NCBI GenBank assembly: GCA_902591495.1
Contig: CACJAW010000009.1
Location: 1-60,861 of the forward strand
Source: an uncultured Pseudohongiella sp.
GTDB taxonomy: Bacteria > Pseudomonadota > Gammaproteobacteria > Pseudomonadales > Pseudohongiellaceae
Length of the DNA stretch: 60,861 nucleotides
Reading direction: 5' to 3'
The translations under genes and the position numbers were made by a program. The notes under the pieces are model-generated. The model saw only the letters and a list, made by a program, of their open reading frames with translations, was not told the DNA's origin and searched no databases. This document shows positions 8,156-16,908 of this stretch, piece after piece; position 1 is the stretch's first letter; the number at the start of each line of letters is the position of its first letter.

Positions 8156-8174
8156 ATTATAGAGCAAGTTAAAA

Positions 8175-9845
8175 TTACAATCTCGAACGTTCTAGCTCAA
8201 CGTCAGCATTTCGCCATAGTTCTTCAAACTGCCGGTTCACGATAATTGCCTCCTGATCCTTCCCTTGCGCATCTAGCGCTTGGTAAAGCCCAAAAGTTGT
8301 CCAACCATTTCGCTGATTCCACTCCAGATCCTTTCGGTAAACCCTCTCAGCCTCAGCAGCTTGCCCTGCTTCCAACAACGCAGCGCCTAGGTATAGTCTG
8401 ATTGAGTGAGACCAATCAGGCGGCTCGGTGTAATTCAAATTATCTTGAAATTCTACCGCATGACCAAAATGCAATATGGCACCATCAAGATTTCCTTTGG
8501 CCTGCTCGATTTCTCCTAACAGCGCATGCATCGCTAAACTAAGCACATGATCTGCAGGAGTCGGACCAACTCCAGAATCGTTCACACCTTCTGCTGAAAT
8601 TTGTTCTCTTATAATTGCCAATTCTGCCTCTGCAGGACCTATGTGACCCATTGCTGCATGAGCACTGCCCATTACATAAGCCCACATACCCTTAAGGTAA
8701 GGACTATCTGCCAGCTCTTTGTTCTCTGCGTTGGCTGCGTGTATTTTATCCCATTTACCGAAGACCTTATCCATCATCCAGGCGTGAGCAGTATTCTTGT
8801 TACTACCTCTAAGAGCTCCCATGCCCTGACCTGAATTGCGGTAAGCTGCCTCACTGGCATCCTCATAGTTACCTTGCAGCATATTTGCATAGCGAACAAA
8901 ATCAAGCGCATGAGGCTTGTGAATTTTGTGTGATAAAGGATAGGTCCCAATCAGGGGAAAATTCGTGTCACCCCAAATTTCAGCAAACTGGTCATCCACA
9001 ATTTGTGACCGCTCATTTGACAAAATAGCTTTCTCATACTCGCCCACCCGCAAGTAAATGTGGCCTGGCATGTGCACCATGTGGCCAGAAATAGGCAATG
9101 TGCCCTCTAGTTTCTGAGCGGCTGGCATTGCAAGTTCTGGCTGATCTGAACCCTCCATCAAATGAATATACAAATGGTTTGCTCCAGGGTGATCGTGCTC
9201 CAAGGCCATCGCCGCCTCCAAAGCCGCTTTGCCTTCCGCAGTACCGGACTTTGCCGAACCATCCGCCTCCCAGTAATCCCAGCGGGTCGTATTCATATAC
9301 GCCTCACCAAAAACCGTAGCGATATCGGCATCACCAGGGTATTTATCGTGGAGCTCGCGCATAGCGGCCAAAAACGCAAAATCCCTCTCTCGGTCATCGG
9401 GAACCGCATCCTTATTGTAAAGTACGTAGGTGGCAGCAATTAGGTCTCGCTCTAACTGCGAGCCATTATCAGCCAGTTCCATCGCGCGGCGAATTGCTGC
9501 CAGTCCGGCCCCCTGTGGATCATCTGGCAAACCTTGATACCTACTATTTGGATTAGGTCCTGCTGCATGGGCTATACCCCAGTGCGGCATGGGACTGTCC
9601 GGGTCAAGCCTGGCTGCCTCCTGATACGAGGCGATAGATTCCGGAAAATAAAACCCCCATGCCATTCGAATCCCCTGGTCGAAAAAGGCCTGGGCCTCCT
9701 CTGAATCCGTAGAGATTGGACGACTATAAGTACCTCCACCCGGAACAATAATGGCTAATGCTCCCTCATCTCCCTGAGCGTAAGCCTTTGAAAATACGTT
9801 AATTAATAAAAACGTAGCGCCAAATAGTGCTATTAGTCTGCGCAT
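8175..9845 (-). CDS. Secreted TPR-repeat protein with conserved histidine clusters
   Basis: This 556-residue protein has a signal peptide (residues 1-23, ending AYA-Q) and TPR-like helical repeats over most of its length, e.g. AQAFFDQGIRMAWGFYFPES, ANMLQGNYEDASEAAYRNSG and GAALLEAGQAAEAERVYRKD. A central region has closely spaced histidines (217, 219, 224, 228, 255, 258, 262: HDHPGANHLYIHLME and GHMVHMPGHIYLR). Similar exported TPR proteins occur in many marine bacteria without known function. The histidines could bind a metal or haem-protein partner; that is speculation. It is divergent from the cytochrome/sugar dehydrogenase gene and has its own terminator. Confidence 0.8.
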   Translation of the reverse strand: MRRLIALFGATFLLINVFSKAYAQGDEGALAIIVPGGGTYSRPISTDSEEAQAFFDQGIRMAWGFYFPESIASYQEAARLDPDSPMPHWGIAHAAGPNPNSRYQGLPDDPQGAGLAAIRRAMELADNGSQLERDLIAATYVLYNKDAVPDDRERDFAFLAAMRELHDKYPGDADIATVFGEAYMNTTRWDYWEADGSAKSGTAEGKAALEAAMALEHDHPGANHLYIHLMEGSDQPELAMPAAQKLEGTLPISGHMVHMPGHIYLRVGEYEKAILSNERSQIVDDQFAEIWGDTNFPLIGTYPLSHKIHKPHALDFVRYANMLQGNYEDASEAAYRNSGQGMGALRGSNKNTAHAWMMDKVFGKWDKIHAANAENKELADSPYLKGMWAYVMGSAHAAMGHIGPAEAELAIIREQISAEGVNDSGVGPTPADHVLSLAMHALLGEIEQAKGNLDGAILHFGHAVEFQDNLNYTEPPDWSHSIRLYLGAALLEAGQAAEAERVYRKDLEWNQRNGWTTFGLYQALDAQGKDQEAIIVNRQFEELWRNADVELERSRL

Positions 9846-10035
9846 CTACCCCACCTCACATTAAGAATTTAATCCACTTCCCCACTTTATTGGATGTTTT
9901 CCGCAAATTGGAGAACTTTAAAAACAGTGATTTAGTATACCCTTAATCATGTCGGTCATCCTAGTTTGTTTGGTAAATTGCAAAAACAACTGAGTAGGAG
10001 TAGGTTTGGGAAACCGTGAACTGGAATGATTCGAA

Positions 10036-11592
10036 ATGCAATTCCTCAAATTAATTCGTTGTCTTCTTATAGTAGTGTTCGGATTATCGTTAGCAGAGCA
10101 ATCGATAGCCCAACAAGAGGCCGAAGCTTATTCCGGGGTTACTGAATCGCGCTTGATGTTTCAAGAAAATTGCGCAGTTTGCCACGGAGAAAGCTTAGAG
10201 GGCACGGGTCAAGGATCACCGCTTCGGGGCAGCCTAATTCATGGGGAGTCGATAGAAGCAATCGTCACTAGCATAACCAACGGGTATGAAGTTCAAGGCA
10301 TGCCAAGTTGGCGAGACATCTTCAGCCCGACTGAAATCCGTGGCTTGGCCATGTACTTGATGGAAACTCGAAATAATGTTGGCTATGTCACCTCGAATTA
10401 TGACACAGATTTCACTTTACCTGACGAGGTTTTCGAAACCTCTTTGCACGACTTTAGTTTAGAAATTATCGCTGAAGATTTAGACCCACTCCCCTTTTCA
10501 ATCGAACCGATGCCAAACGGTGACATTCTCGTCACCGAAAAAACTAAGGGGGTACGAATCATTCGTCAAGATGACGGTCGGTCGGATCTCATCCAAGGCA
10601 CTCCCACAGCTTACGACGACATATACAGACTAGAATCCCGAATTGACATTGAGAGGGGTATGGGCTGGTTATTTGATATCAAACTTCACCCAAATTATGT
10701 TGAGAATGGCTGGATCTACCTTTATCACAGCCACCGCTGCACAGACTGCAATGAAGCAAGTCGTAGAGAGGAAAGACCTGTTTCCATGAACAGACTCGTT
10801 AGGGGCAGATTGGATGGCATTAACTGGATAGATCAAGAGGTAATTTGGCGAGCTCCTATAGAAGATTATTTTTTTGCCGGGGATGTTGGTGCTGGCGGTC
10901 GTATTACATTTGACAATAGGGGTCATGTATACTTTTCAATTGGTATGAAATGCGGCGGACAGGGGGGAGGCATTCAAAATCTAGCTACACCATGCGGCAA
11001 GATTCATCGAGTTAATTATGACGGGTCTATTCCTGAAGACAATCCATATTTCGGCGTTGAAAATGTTTATGAAAGCATCTACACCTATGGTCATCGAAGT
11101 CCACAGGGGCTTGAATATGACCACAACAACGGCGAGCTTTGGGGAAGTGAGCATGGCCCACGAGGTGGCGACGAAATTAACCGATTGCTTCCTGCGGAAA
11201 ATTATGGATGGCCCCTCTACTCAACCGGTTTGCACTACGACGGGAGTCGAGTGAATGGACTAGATCTCGGGATTGCTTTTGAGCTATCCGACATAACGCA
11301 ACCGGTCGTGGACATGACACCGTCTCCCGCTGTTTCCAGTTTCATAATCAGTCAAAGCGAGAAATTTCCTAATTGGAAAGGTGACTTCATTGTTGGATCC
11401 CTAAAATCGCGAAGCTTATTTCGTATTGATATAGAGAATAACCGCTTCATCGAGACAGAGACTTTGTTCGAGGGCATTGGCCGTATTCGAGATGTGGAGA
11501 TGGGTTTGAATGGAACTATCTATCTTCTTTTTGAGCATGGTGAAGGCGGCAAGATTGTCTCACTAGTCCCTAACAATCAGGCTGGGGAATGA
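10036..11592 (+). CDS. Cytochrome c fused to PQQ-dependent sugar (glucose/sorbosone) dehydrogenase domain
   Basis: This 518-residue exported protein has a signal peptide (to about residue 26) and a cytochrome c domain with C-A-V-C-H (Cys46, Cys49, His50) and a probable Met89 ligand in VQGMPSW. A six-bladed GSDH propeller follows from about residue 140 to the end. Propeller hallmarks include SIEPMPNGDILVTEK, GWLFDIKLHPNY, YGHRSPQGL, WGSEHGPRGGDEINRL and NYGWP. Such enzymes oxidise aldoses or other alcohols with PQQ; the fused haem would take the electrons directly. The substrate is unknown. Its stop overlaps the ATG of the selenoprotein candidate in an ATGA. Confidence 0.88.
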   Translation: MQFLKLIRCLLIVVFGLSLAEQSIAQQEAEAYSGVTESRLMFQENCAVCHGESLEGTGQGSPLRGSLIHGESIEAIVTSITNGYEVQGMPSWRDIFSPTEIRGLAMYLMETRNNVGYVTSNYDTDFTLPDEVFETSLHDFSLEIIAEDLDPLPFSIEPMPNGDILVTEKTKGVRIIRQDDGRSDLIQGTPTAYDDIYRLESRIDIERGMGWLFDIKLHPNYVENGWIYLYHSHRCTDCNEASRREERPVSMNRLVRGRLDGINWIDQEVIWRAPIEDYFFAGDVGAGGRITFDNRGHVYFSIGMKCGGQGGGIQNLATPCGKIHRVNYDGSIPEDNPYFGVENVYESIYTYGHRSPQGLEYDHNNGELWGSEHGPRGGDEINRLLPAENYGWPLYSTGLHYDGSRVNGLDLGIAFELSDITQPVVDMTPSPAVSSFIISQSEKFPNWKGDFIVGSLKSRSLFRIDIENNRFIETETLFEGIGRIRDVEMGLNGTIYLLFEHGEGGKIVSLVPNNQAGE

Positions 11593-12188
11593 AGAAATAT
11601 AACTTGAAGGTATTCATAGATTACATCTGACCATGGTGTTATCTCAGTACTGTAAGTATTGAAAAGTTGAAAGTTCGTTATCCCATTAATGTCCAATTGA
11701 TCTATTTCCCCCTACACCCAGAAACACCAGAAGGGGGCATAACCCTGGAGGAATTATTCCCCGGTAGAAACCTAAACCCAATGAAAGAGAATATGAAAAG
11801 GTTGATGCGAGAAGCTGGGCTAGAATATGGAGAACGGTCACATACATTCAATAGTCGCCTTGCCCAGGAATTAGGTAAGTGGGCTGATTCTCAAGATGAG
11901 AAGTCTGAGATACATGATTTAATTTATAGAGCTTACTTCGTCGAAGGCAAAAACATTAGCGATATGGATGAGTTGCTAAAAATTGCTGAAACAGCTGGCT
12001 TTGATAGAACGAGCGCGAAAGAGATTCTGGAAAAACGATCATTCAAACTCATTGTAGACGAGGATTGGAAAAAAAGCCGGGAACTTGGCATCACAGGTGT
12101 TCCGACTTTTCAGCATAAACAACACTTGCTGGTTGGCTGTCAGCCCTATGAAATACTTGAGCATTTTGTTAACACTCCAACCAAGTAA
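11589..12188 (+). CDS. DsbA/FrnE-family oxidoreductase, probable selenoprotein (UPWC active site, TGA at 11628-11630)
   Basis: Read from the ATG at 11589, this frame gives MKKYNLKVFIDYI, then TGA, then PWCYLSTVSIEKLKVRYP, and continues open to 12188. That is 199 residues with the TGA as selenocysteine 14. The TGA replaces the first cysteine of the CPWCY motif that follows the first beta strand in FrnE/2-hydroxychromene-isomerase-like DsbA proteins. Further family marks are the LIYFPLHPETPEGG segment and the cis-proline GITGVPTF (Pro172). Without the TGA the frame opens only at a TTG (11667), losing strand one and the active site. A SECIS candidate lies just downstream. The ATG overlaps the preceding stop, so translation is coupled. 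UxxC thioredoxin-fold selenoproteins are a known class; no sel genes lie in this window. Confidence 0.85.
11644..11662 (+). promoter_or_regulatory. Bacterial SECIS element candidate for Sec insertion at 11628-11630
   Basis: An 8-bp stem is formed by TCAGTACT (11644-11651) and AGTATTGA (11655-11662), with one G-U pair and apical loop GUA. The loop begins 22 nt after the TGA and its first base is G. Known bacterial SECIS elements have a short stem, a loop about 16-37 nt from the UGA and a G among the first loop bases, so position and form fit. Hand folding only. Confidence 0.6.
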
Positions 12189-12239
12189 TGACGGATTCAA
12201 TTAACCCTAAATTACCGTGATTTTCTTGTTCGTCTCTCG

Positions 12240-13835
12240 TCAAACAAGTTTACTCCCTCGACCTTCCCAAAACGGTTTTCGTAATTCTGTTTTCAGGATT
12301 TTATTGATCGGCGAGAGTGGCATTGGGTCGAGCCTGAACGTTACACTAACTGGACATTTGTAACTCGCAATTGCGCTTTTACAAAAATTAATAAGTTCCT
12401 TTTCCGAAGCTTTGCCTCCTTTGTTTAGAGTAACTACAGCGTGAACGGCCTCGCCCCAAGTATCATGGGGAATTCCAATGACCGCACACTGGTGTATCGC
12501 GGGATGGTTTTCTAGTACGTTCTCTACTTCGATGGGGTAGACATTTTCACCACCCGACACAATCATATCTTTGACTCGTCCCTCTAGATAAAGAAATCCT
12601 TCCTCGTCCAAGTATCCAGCATCACCAGTATGATACCAACCTCCTTCGAGAGCCTCTTGGGTAGCGTCGGTTAACTTCCAATATCCCTTCATTATATTTG
12701 GTCCCTTTGCCAAAATTTGTCCAATCGTATTCGGAGGCACCTCGCGATCATGGTCATCAGCAATGATCAGTTCGACATGTTCAACCGATCGGCCCACAGA
12801 GCCTAATTTTTTAGAATTAGGCCCCGCAAGGACATGGTATTTGGAGTCTAGACTTGTCAGAACGGGTGAAGCTTCAGTCATACCGTAGGTTTGAAAGAAC
12901 TCTGTTGTCGGAAATGCTTCTAAAATTCGCCGGAGCAACGCATCAGATAGTGGTGCTGCTCCTGAAGCTAGCATTTTCAAGGAAGAAAGATCAAAAGAGC
13001 AAAATTCAGGATGATCTAATATTAATTGGTACATCGTGGGAACTAGCGTAGCCGAGTTGATTTTGTATTTTTCAATAACGCCCAACAGTGCAGTGACATC
13101 AAATTTTGACAAAATAACGGCGTGGCCTGCAAGAACAGCACAACTAAAAACTCGAGAGCCTGCCGCCACATGAAATAGCGGGCCGACAATTACAAATGCC
13201 CAGTGCTGCTTCATACGATATAGAGGAATCGTACAATTTGTATTACACACCAGATTGTTATTAGTTAACATCACTCCTTTGGATCTGCCGGTTGTTCCAC
13301 CCGTGTAAAAGAAAATAACGACCTCATCCTCACTACTCGGAGATAATTCACAATATTCCTCTGAAGATATAATCGCTTTTACAGAGTCCTCATATGACAA
13401 TCCTCCCCCCGAGCGCAACATCTGACCGCTGTATATAGTTTCCTGTAAGCTTTCACATGACTTTGCCAGGCGTTTTCCATGTTCACCGAAGTTTTCATCT
13501 ACGATTAAAAGCTTAGGAGCACAATCGTCGAGACACTCCTTCATCTCTCCAATAGAAAGTCTATGATTAATAGGAACAAAAACAGCCCCAATTAAAGCTG
13601 GTGAGTAATAAGTTTCGAAACAAACGTTGGAGTTTAACCCTAAGTAGGCGATTCTATCTCCTTGCCCCACTCCCAAGCGCCGAAATAGGGTTGCAGCGGC
13701 ATGGCATCGCTCTTTAGTTTCCAACCACGTCCGTGTTACTCCTGAAAAGGTAACAGCAGGCTTACCAGGCCAACGTTCAGCGGTTCGTAACAGAAAACTA
13801 CTGATCGAATTTCTTTTAACTTCTTCTGAACTCAT
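12240..13835 (-). CDS. Acyl-CoA synthetase (AMP-forming ligase)
   Basis: This 531-residue ANL-superfamily enzyme activates a carboxylic acid to its CoA thioester through an acyl-adenylate. The P-loop motif is YTGGTTGRSKGVML, the A5 motif is QTYGMTEASP, and GGWYHTGDAGYLDEEGFLYL with GRVKDMIVSGGENVYPIEVE forms the hinge. The catalytic lysine region near the C-terminus is PLSPINKILKTELR. Resemblance is to FadD3-type and medium/long-chain ligases. It is last of the eight-gene acyl-CoA cluster, 3 nt after the CoA-transferase gene. Confidence 0.9.
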   Translation of the reverse strand: MSSEEVKRNSISSFLLRTAERWPGKPAVTFSGVTRTWLETKERCHAAATLFRRLGVGQGDRIAYLGLNSNVCFETYYSPALIGAVFVPINHRLSIGEMKECLDDCAPKLLIVDENFGEHGKRLAKSCESLQETIYSGQMLRSGGGLSYEDSVKAIISSEEYCELSPSSEDEVVIFFYTGGTTGRSKGVMLTNNNLVCNTNCTIPLYRMKQHWAFVIVGPLFHVAAGSRVFSCAVLAGHAVILSKFDVTALLGVIEKYKINSATLVPTMYQLILDHPEFCSFDLSSLKMLASGAAPLSDALLRRILEAFPTTEFFQTYGMTEASPVLTSLDSKYHVLAGPNSKKLGSVGRSVEHVELIIADDHDREVPPNTIGQILAKGPNIMKGYWKLTDATQEALEGGWYHTGDAGYLDEEGFLYLEGRVKDMIVSGGENVYPIEVENVLENHPAIHQCAVIGIPHDTWGEAVHAVVTLNKGGKASEKELINFCKSAIASYKCPVSVTFRLDPMPLSPINKILKTELRKPFWEGRGSKLV

Positions 13836-13838
13836 CTT

Positions 13839-15056
13839 TCAGCTCACTTCAGGTCCGGCCACAATTTTATTGTCATGCAATTTTGCAATTTCTAAGCTGT
13901 CGAGTCGAAGAATCTCAGAGAGAATTTCGTCCGTGTGTTCTCCAAGGAGAGGTGCTGGTTCTGGAGGATGATGCTCAAAACTAGAAAACTGCATCGCCTG
14001 AGAAGGAGTCAAGTATTCCCCTACGCCAGGCTGATTGACAATCGAAAACATTGGATTCTCTACAGAGCACTCTGGATCATTTCTTACAAGTTCCTCTACT
14101 TTTTGGTATCGCCCCCAGCAGACTCCAGCCTCATCCAAAGATTTCTTTGCATCTGCAAACCGTTTTTTCGCGAACCAAGGAGCAAAAATTTCACACAGTT
14201 TTTTTCGAGCAGAGAAGCGATCCCCTTCATTAGAAAAATCTAAATCTAATTCTTCCTCAAGAGAAAGTATTTCATTTTCAGTTTGGGTTACTGTAACAAT
14301 AGCATTCCATTGCTTTTGACTTATTCCAACAATCATGACACGACAACCGTCCTTTAAAGCAAAGTCATGTCCAAATGTACCAAAGATGTGGTTGCCAATG
14401 GCTTTTCTTCCCTCATCAGCTAACTGTGCCTCTGCGATGTAACCGAGGTGTCCCATAGTTGCCATGGCCACGTCTGCTAGCGCAATTTTAACAAACTGCC
14501 CCTCTGAGAATTTTGATCTGTGACGCTCTGCTGCCAATAGTGCTACCGCAATTTGCTGACCAGCGAGTACATCCCAAACAGGAAAAGGATTATTAATAGG
14601 CTTTTCACCCTCTCCAGTCAGATAGGGCAGGCCAATTCTACTATTAACCGTGTAGTCAACAGCACTTCCTCCTTTCCTATCTCCAGTGAGATTCACATAA
14701 ATTAGATCGTTTCGCTTTGCTCTTAAAATCTCATCGGAAAGAAAGCCTTTGGCAGGAAAATTAGTTACAAACAGTCCATTATCCTCGCCCGGTTCTGCGA
14801 TTAGCCGTTGAACTAGTTCCCGACCCTCTTTATTTCTAAAATCAACAGCAATAGAACGTTTACCTTTATTGAGAGAATTCCAGTATAGGCTTTTCCCTGT
14901 ATCACTTAATGGCCAGCGCTTATAATCAATTCCTCCTCCTAGCTGGTCAAAGCGAATGACGTCCGCACCCAGTTGGGCTAATGTCATTCCACCAGAAGGA
15001 GCGGCAACGAATGCGCTGCCCTCAACAACTCGCATTCCTTTGAGTATCTTTTGCAA
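13839..15056 (-). CDS. Family III CoA-transferase (CaiB/BaiF)
   Basis: This 405-residue protein has the N-terminal KGMRVVEGSAFVAAPSGGM, GADVIRFDQLGGG and LNKGKRSIAVDFRNKEGREL segments of formyl-CoA transferase-like family III enzymes. These move CoA between acids through aspartyl intermediates. The branch with EGSAFVAAP is common in steroid, terpenoid and branched-acid clusters, where some members act as racemases or transferases. The frame opens with TTG at 15056; an ATG eight codons in (15035) is the alternative, but it would trim the first strand. Confidence 0.87.
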   Translation of the reverse strand: MQKILKGMRVVEGSAFVAAPSGGMTLAQLGADVIRFDQLGGGIDYKRWPLSDTGKSLYWNSLNKGKRSIAVDFRNKEGRELVQRLIAEPGEDNGLFVTNFPAKGFLSDEILRAKRNDLIYVNLTGDRKGGSAVDYTVNSRIGLPYLTGEGEKPINNPFPVWDVLAGQQIAVALLAAERHRSKFSEGQFVKIALADVAMATMGHLGYIAEAQLADEGRKAIGNHIFGTFGHDFALKDGCRVMIVGISQKQWNAIVTVTQTENEILSLEEELDLDFSNEGDRFSARKKLCEIFAPWFAKKRFADAKKSLDEAGVCWGRYQKVEELVRNDPECSVENPMFSIVNQPGVGEYLTPSQAMQFSSFEHHPPEPAPLLGEHTDEILSEILRLDSLEIAKLHDNKIVAGPEVS

Positions 15057-15069
15057 TTACGATTCCTTT

Positions 15070-15933
15070 TTAGTCCTTGATGAGTAAATATCCATTGTTT
15101 ATTACGATCTTATTTTGTTCCACCGATTTGCAACGAAAAGCTATCTCATTGCCATCTTGCCAGATTTCCGTGCGGATAGTTTCGCCAGGATAAACAGGCG
15201 CTGAGAATCGTAATCTCATCCTTACAAAACGACTGGGGTCATAATCACAACAGGTTTTGACTAACGCATGAGTCATAACCCCAAAGGTACACAGACCGTG
15301 AAGGATAGGTGCCTTAAATCCAGCGTTCTTGGCAACTGAAGGAGACGCGTGAAGTGGATTGAAGTCGCCAGATAGACGATAGATTAGAGCCTGCTGCGGT
15401 AAAGTCGGTAGTTCACAAACCTGATCTGGGTCGCATGTTGGAATAGCATCTGGTTTAGTAGATGACGCCTTTCGCTGCCCCCCGAAGCCACCATTACCGC
15501 GAGCTAAAATTGTCGTTATCAAGGTACAAATATCTGCACCAGTCGATAAATCACGAACTACTCTTTCTGAATTTATTAACGCCCCTATCTTTTCCCCTTT
15601 ATCCGTTACTTCAGTGACCCGAGTCGTTGCCTCAACTGCCCCCGAAGTAGGAATCGGATTGTGGAAGATGACCTCCTGTCCAGCGTGTAATACCCTAACC
15701 CAGTCAATGCCAGTATCCTCTTCTTTTGCCCAGAACCCCGGGTGAGCCATAATTACAGACTGGCTCGGCAGCACCTTTAAGTCATCCTCATACACAAATC
15801 TGAGACAATTCTCGTCAAGTGGGTCAAGACCCATGCCGACACCTAGAGCATAAAGTATGCAATCTTTTTCGCTGTAAGTTTCTCGAACAGAACCAAAATC
15901 CCTATTCAATAACTTGTCCGGATCAATAGCCAT
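15070..15933 (-). CDS. MaoC-type enoyl-CoA hydratase 2 (double hot-dog)
   Basis: This 287-residue protein resembles the hydratase 2 part of peroxisomal multifunctional enzyme type 2. The C-terminal hot-dog has the hydratase 2 motif YRLSGDFNPLHASPSVAKNA with the catalytic Asp and His; the N-terminal half is the degenerate hot-dog. The expected reaction is hydration of trans-2-enoyl-CoA to (R)-3-hydroxyacyl-CoA. The next step would be done by the SDR encoded 14 nt upstream, so the pair equals a split MFE-2. Confidence 0.9.
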   Translation of the reverse strand: MAIDPDKLLNRDFGSVRETYSEKDCILYALGVGMGLDPLDENCLRFVYEDDLKVLPSQSVIMAHPGFWAKEEDTGIDWVRVLHAGQEVIFHNPIPTSGAVEATTRVTEVTDKGEKIGALINSERVVRDLSTGADICTLITTILARGNGGFGGQRKASSTKPDAIPTCDPDQVCELPTLPQQALIYRLSGDFNPLHASPSVAKNAGFKAPILHGLCTFGVMTHALVKTCCDYDPSRFVRMRLRFSAPVYPGETIRTEIWQDGNEIAFRCKSVEQNKIVINNGYLLIKD

Positions 15934-15947
15934 AATTTATTTTTTCT

Positions 15948-16865
15948 CTACATTGGATCCCAACTAAATACATCTCCAGATCTCTCAAGCGAAAAGAAAT
16001 CTGACTTAAACGCCGGTATTACTCGATCTAGAACAGAGTCTGCTGTCCATCCCTCTTGTGTATGAGCAAAACGGATTGGTCGATTCTGGCTGAACAGGAA
16101 TATTTCGTTATTCCTGACACCAAATATTTGCCCAGAAACTTCACTTGCCGCGTCGCTGCATAGTGCAATCGCAAGGGGAGCTATTTTTTCCGGAGTCATC
16201 TGCTGTATTTTTGCTACACGCGCCTTTTCCTCATCTGTATTAGTTGGAATTGTTCCAATTAAACGACTCCAGGCAAATGGTGCAATACAGTTGGACCGAA
16301 CACGAAAACGCCCCATGTCCAGTGCCATCGATTTAGAGAGACCGACAATGCCTAGCTTCGCTGCAGAATAGTTTGCCTGACCAAAATTACCTATTAATCC
16401 TGACGTAGAAGTCATATTTACAAAGCAACCACTAGTTTGAGCTCTAAAATGTGTAGCGGCGGCTCTGCTCACGTTAAATGTCCCTTTTAAATGAACATTT
16501 ATTACAGAGTCAAAATCTTTCTCAGTCATCTTATGAAAAATTGCGTCTCTTAAGTTACCTGCATTATTTACGACACAATCTATTCGTCCGAAATAATTGA
16601 CGGCAACATCTACTATTTCGTGTGCAGCGTCCCAGTCAGTGACACTTGCATAAGACGCTATCGCCTCACCGCCCATAGCTTTGATTTGTTCAACAACTTC
16701 ATCAGCCGGACTGCTATCAGCGCCTGAACCATCCTCTGATCCACCAAGGTCATTGACCACGACTTTTGCTCCATTTGCAGCCGCCATCATCGCAATACCT
16801 CGACCTATTCCCCGACCAGCGCCTGTAACAATCACGACCTTGTCCTGCAAAAGCGGTGTCGTCAT
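15948..16865 (-). CDS. Short-chain dehydrogenase, MFE-2 (R)-3-hydroxyacyl-CoA dehydrogenase-like
   Basis: This classical SDR has the NAD-binding TGAGRGIGRG, the NDLGGS segment seen in MFE-2 dehydrogenase domains, VVNNAG, and the active site Tyr-x-x-x-Lys in NYSAAKLG with the preceding Ser in TSTSG. I start at the ATG at 16863-16865 (MTTPLLQ) because GAGGAGGGA lies just before it; the longer frame begins at a TTG inside that ribosome site. The role is oxidation of the 3-hydroxyacyl-CoA made by the adjacent MaoC hydratase. Confidence 0.9.
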   Translation of the reverse strand: MTTPLLQDKVVIVTGAGRGIGRGIAMMAAANGAKVVVNDLGGSEDGSGADSSPADEVVEQIKAMGGEAIASYASVTDWDAAHEIVDVAVNYFGRIDCVVNNAGNLRDAIFHKMTEKDFDSVINVHLKGTFNVSRAAATHFRAQTSGCFVNMTSTSGLIGNFGQANYSAAKLGIVGLSKSMALDMGRFRVRSNCIAPFAWSRLIGTIPTNTDEEKARVAKIQQMTPEKIAPLAIALCSDAASEVSGQIFGVRNNEIFLFSQNRPIRFAHTQEGWTADSVLDRVIPAFKSDFFSLERSGDVFSWDPM

Positions 16866-16908
16866 CTGTCCCTCCTCTTCCAACTCATCAAAAGTTAATT
16901 AAAACATT

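Noticed and set aside
11667-12188. Plain 173-residue DsbA-like gene starting at TTG 11667
   Set aside because: It would lack the first beta strand and the redox motif, both of which are encoded in the same frame just upstream and separated only by a TGA at the cysteine position.
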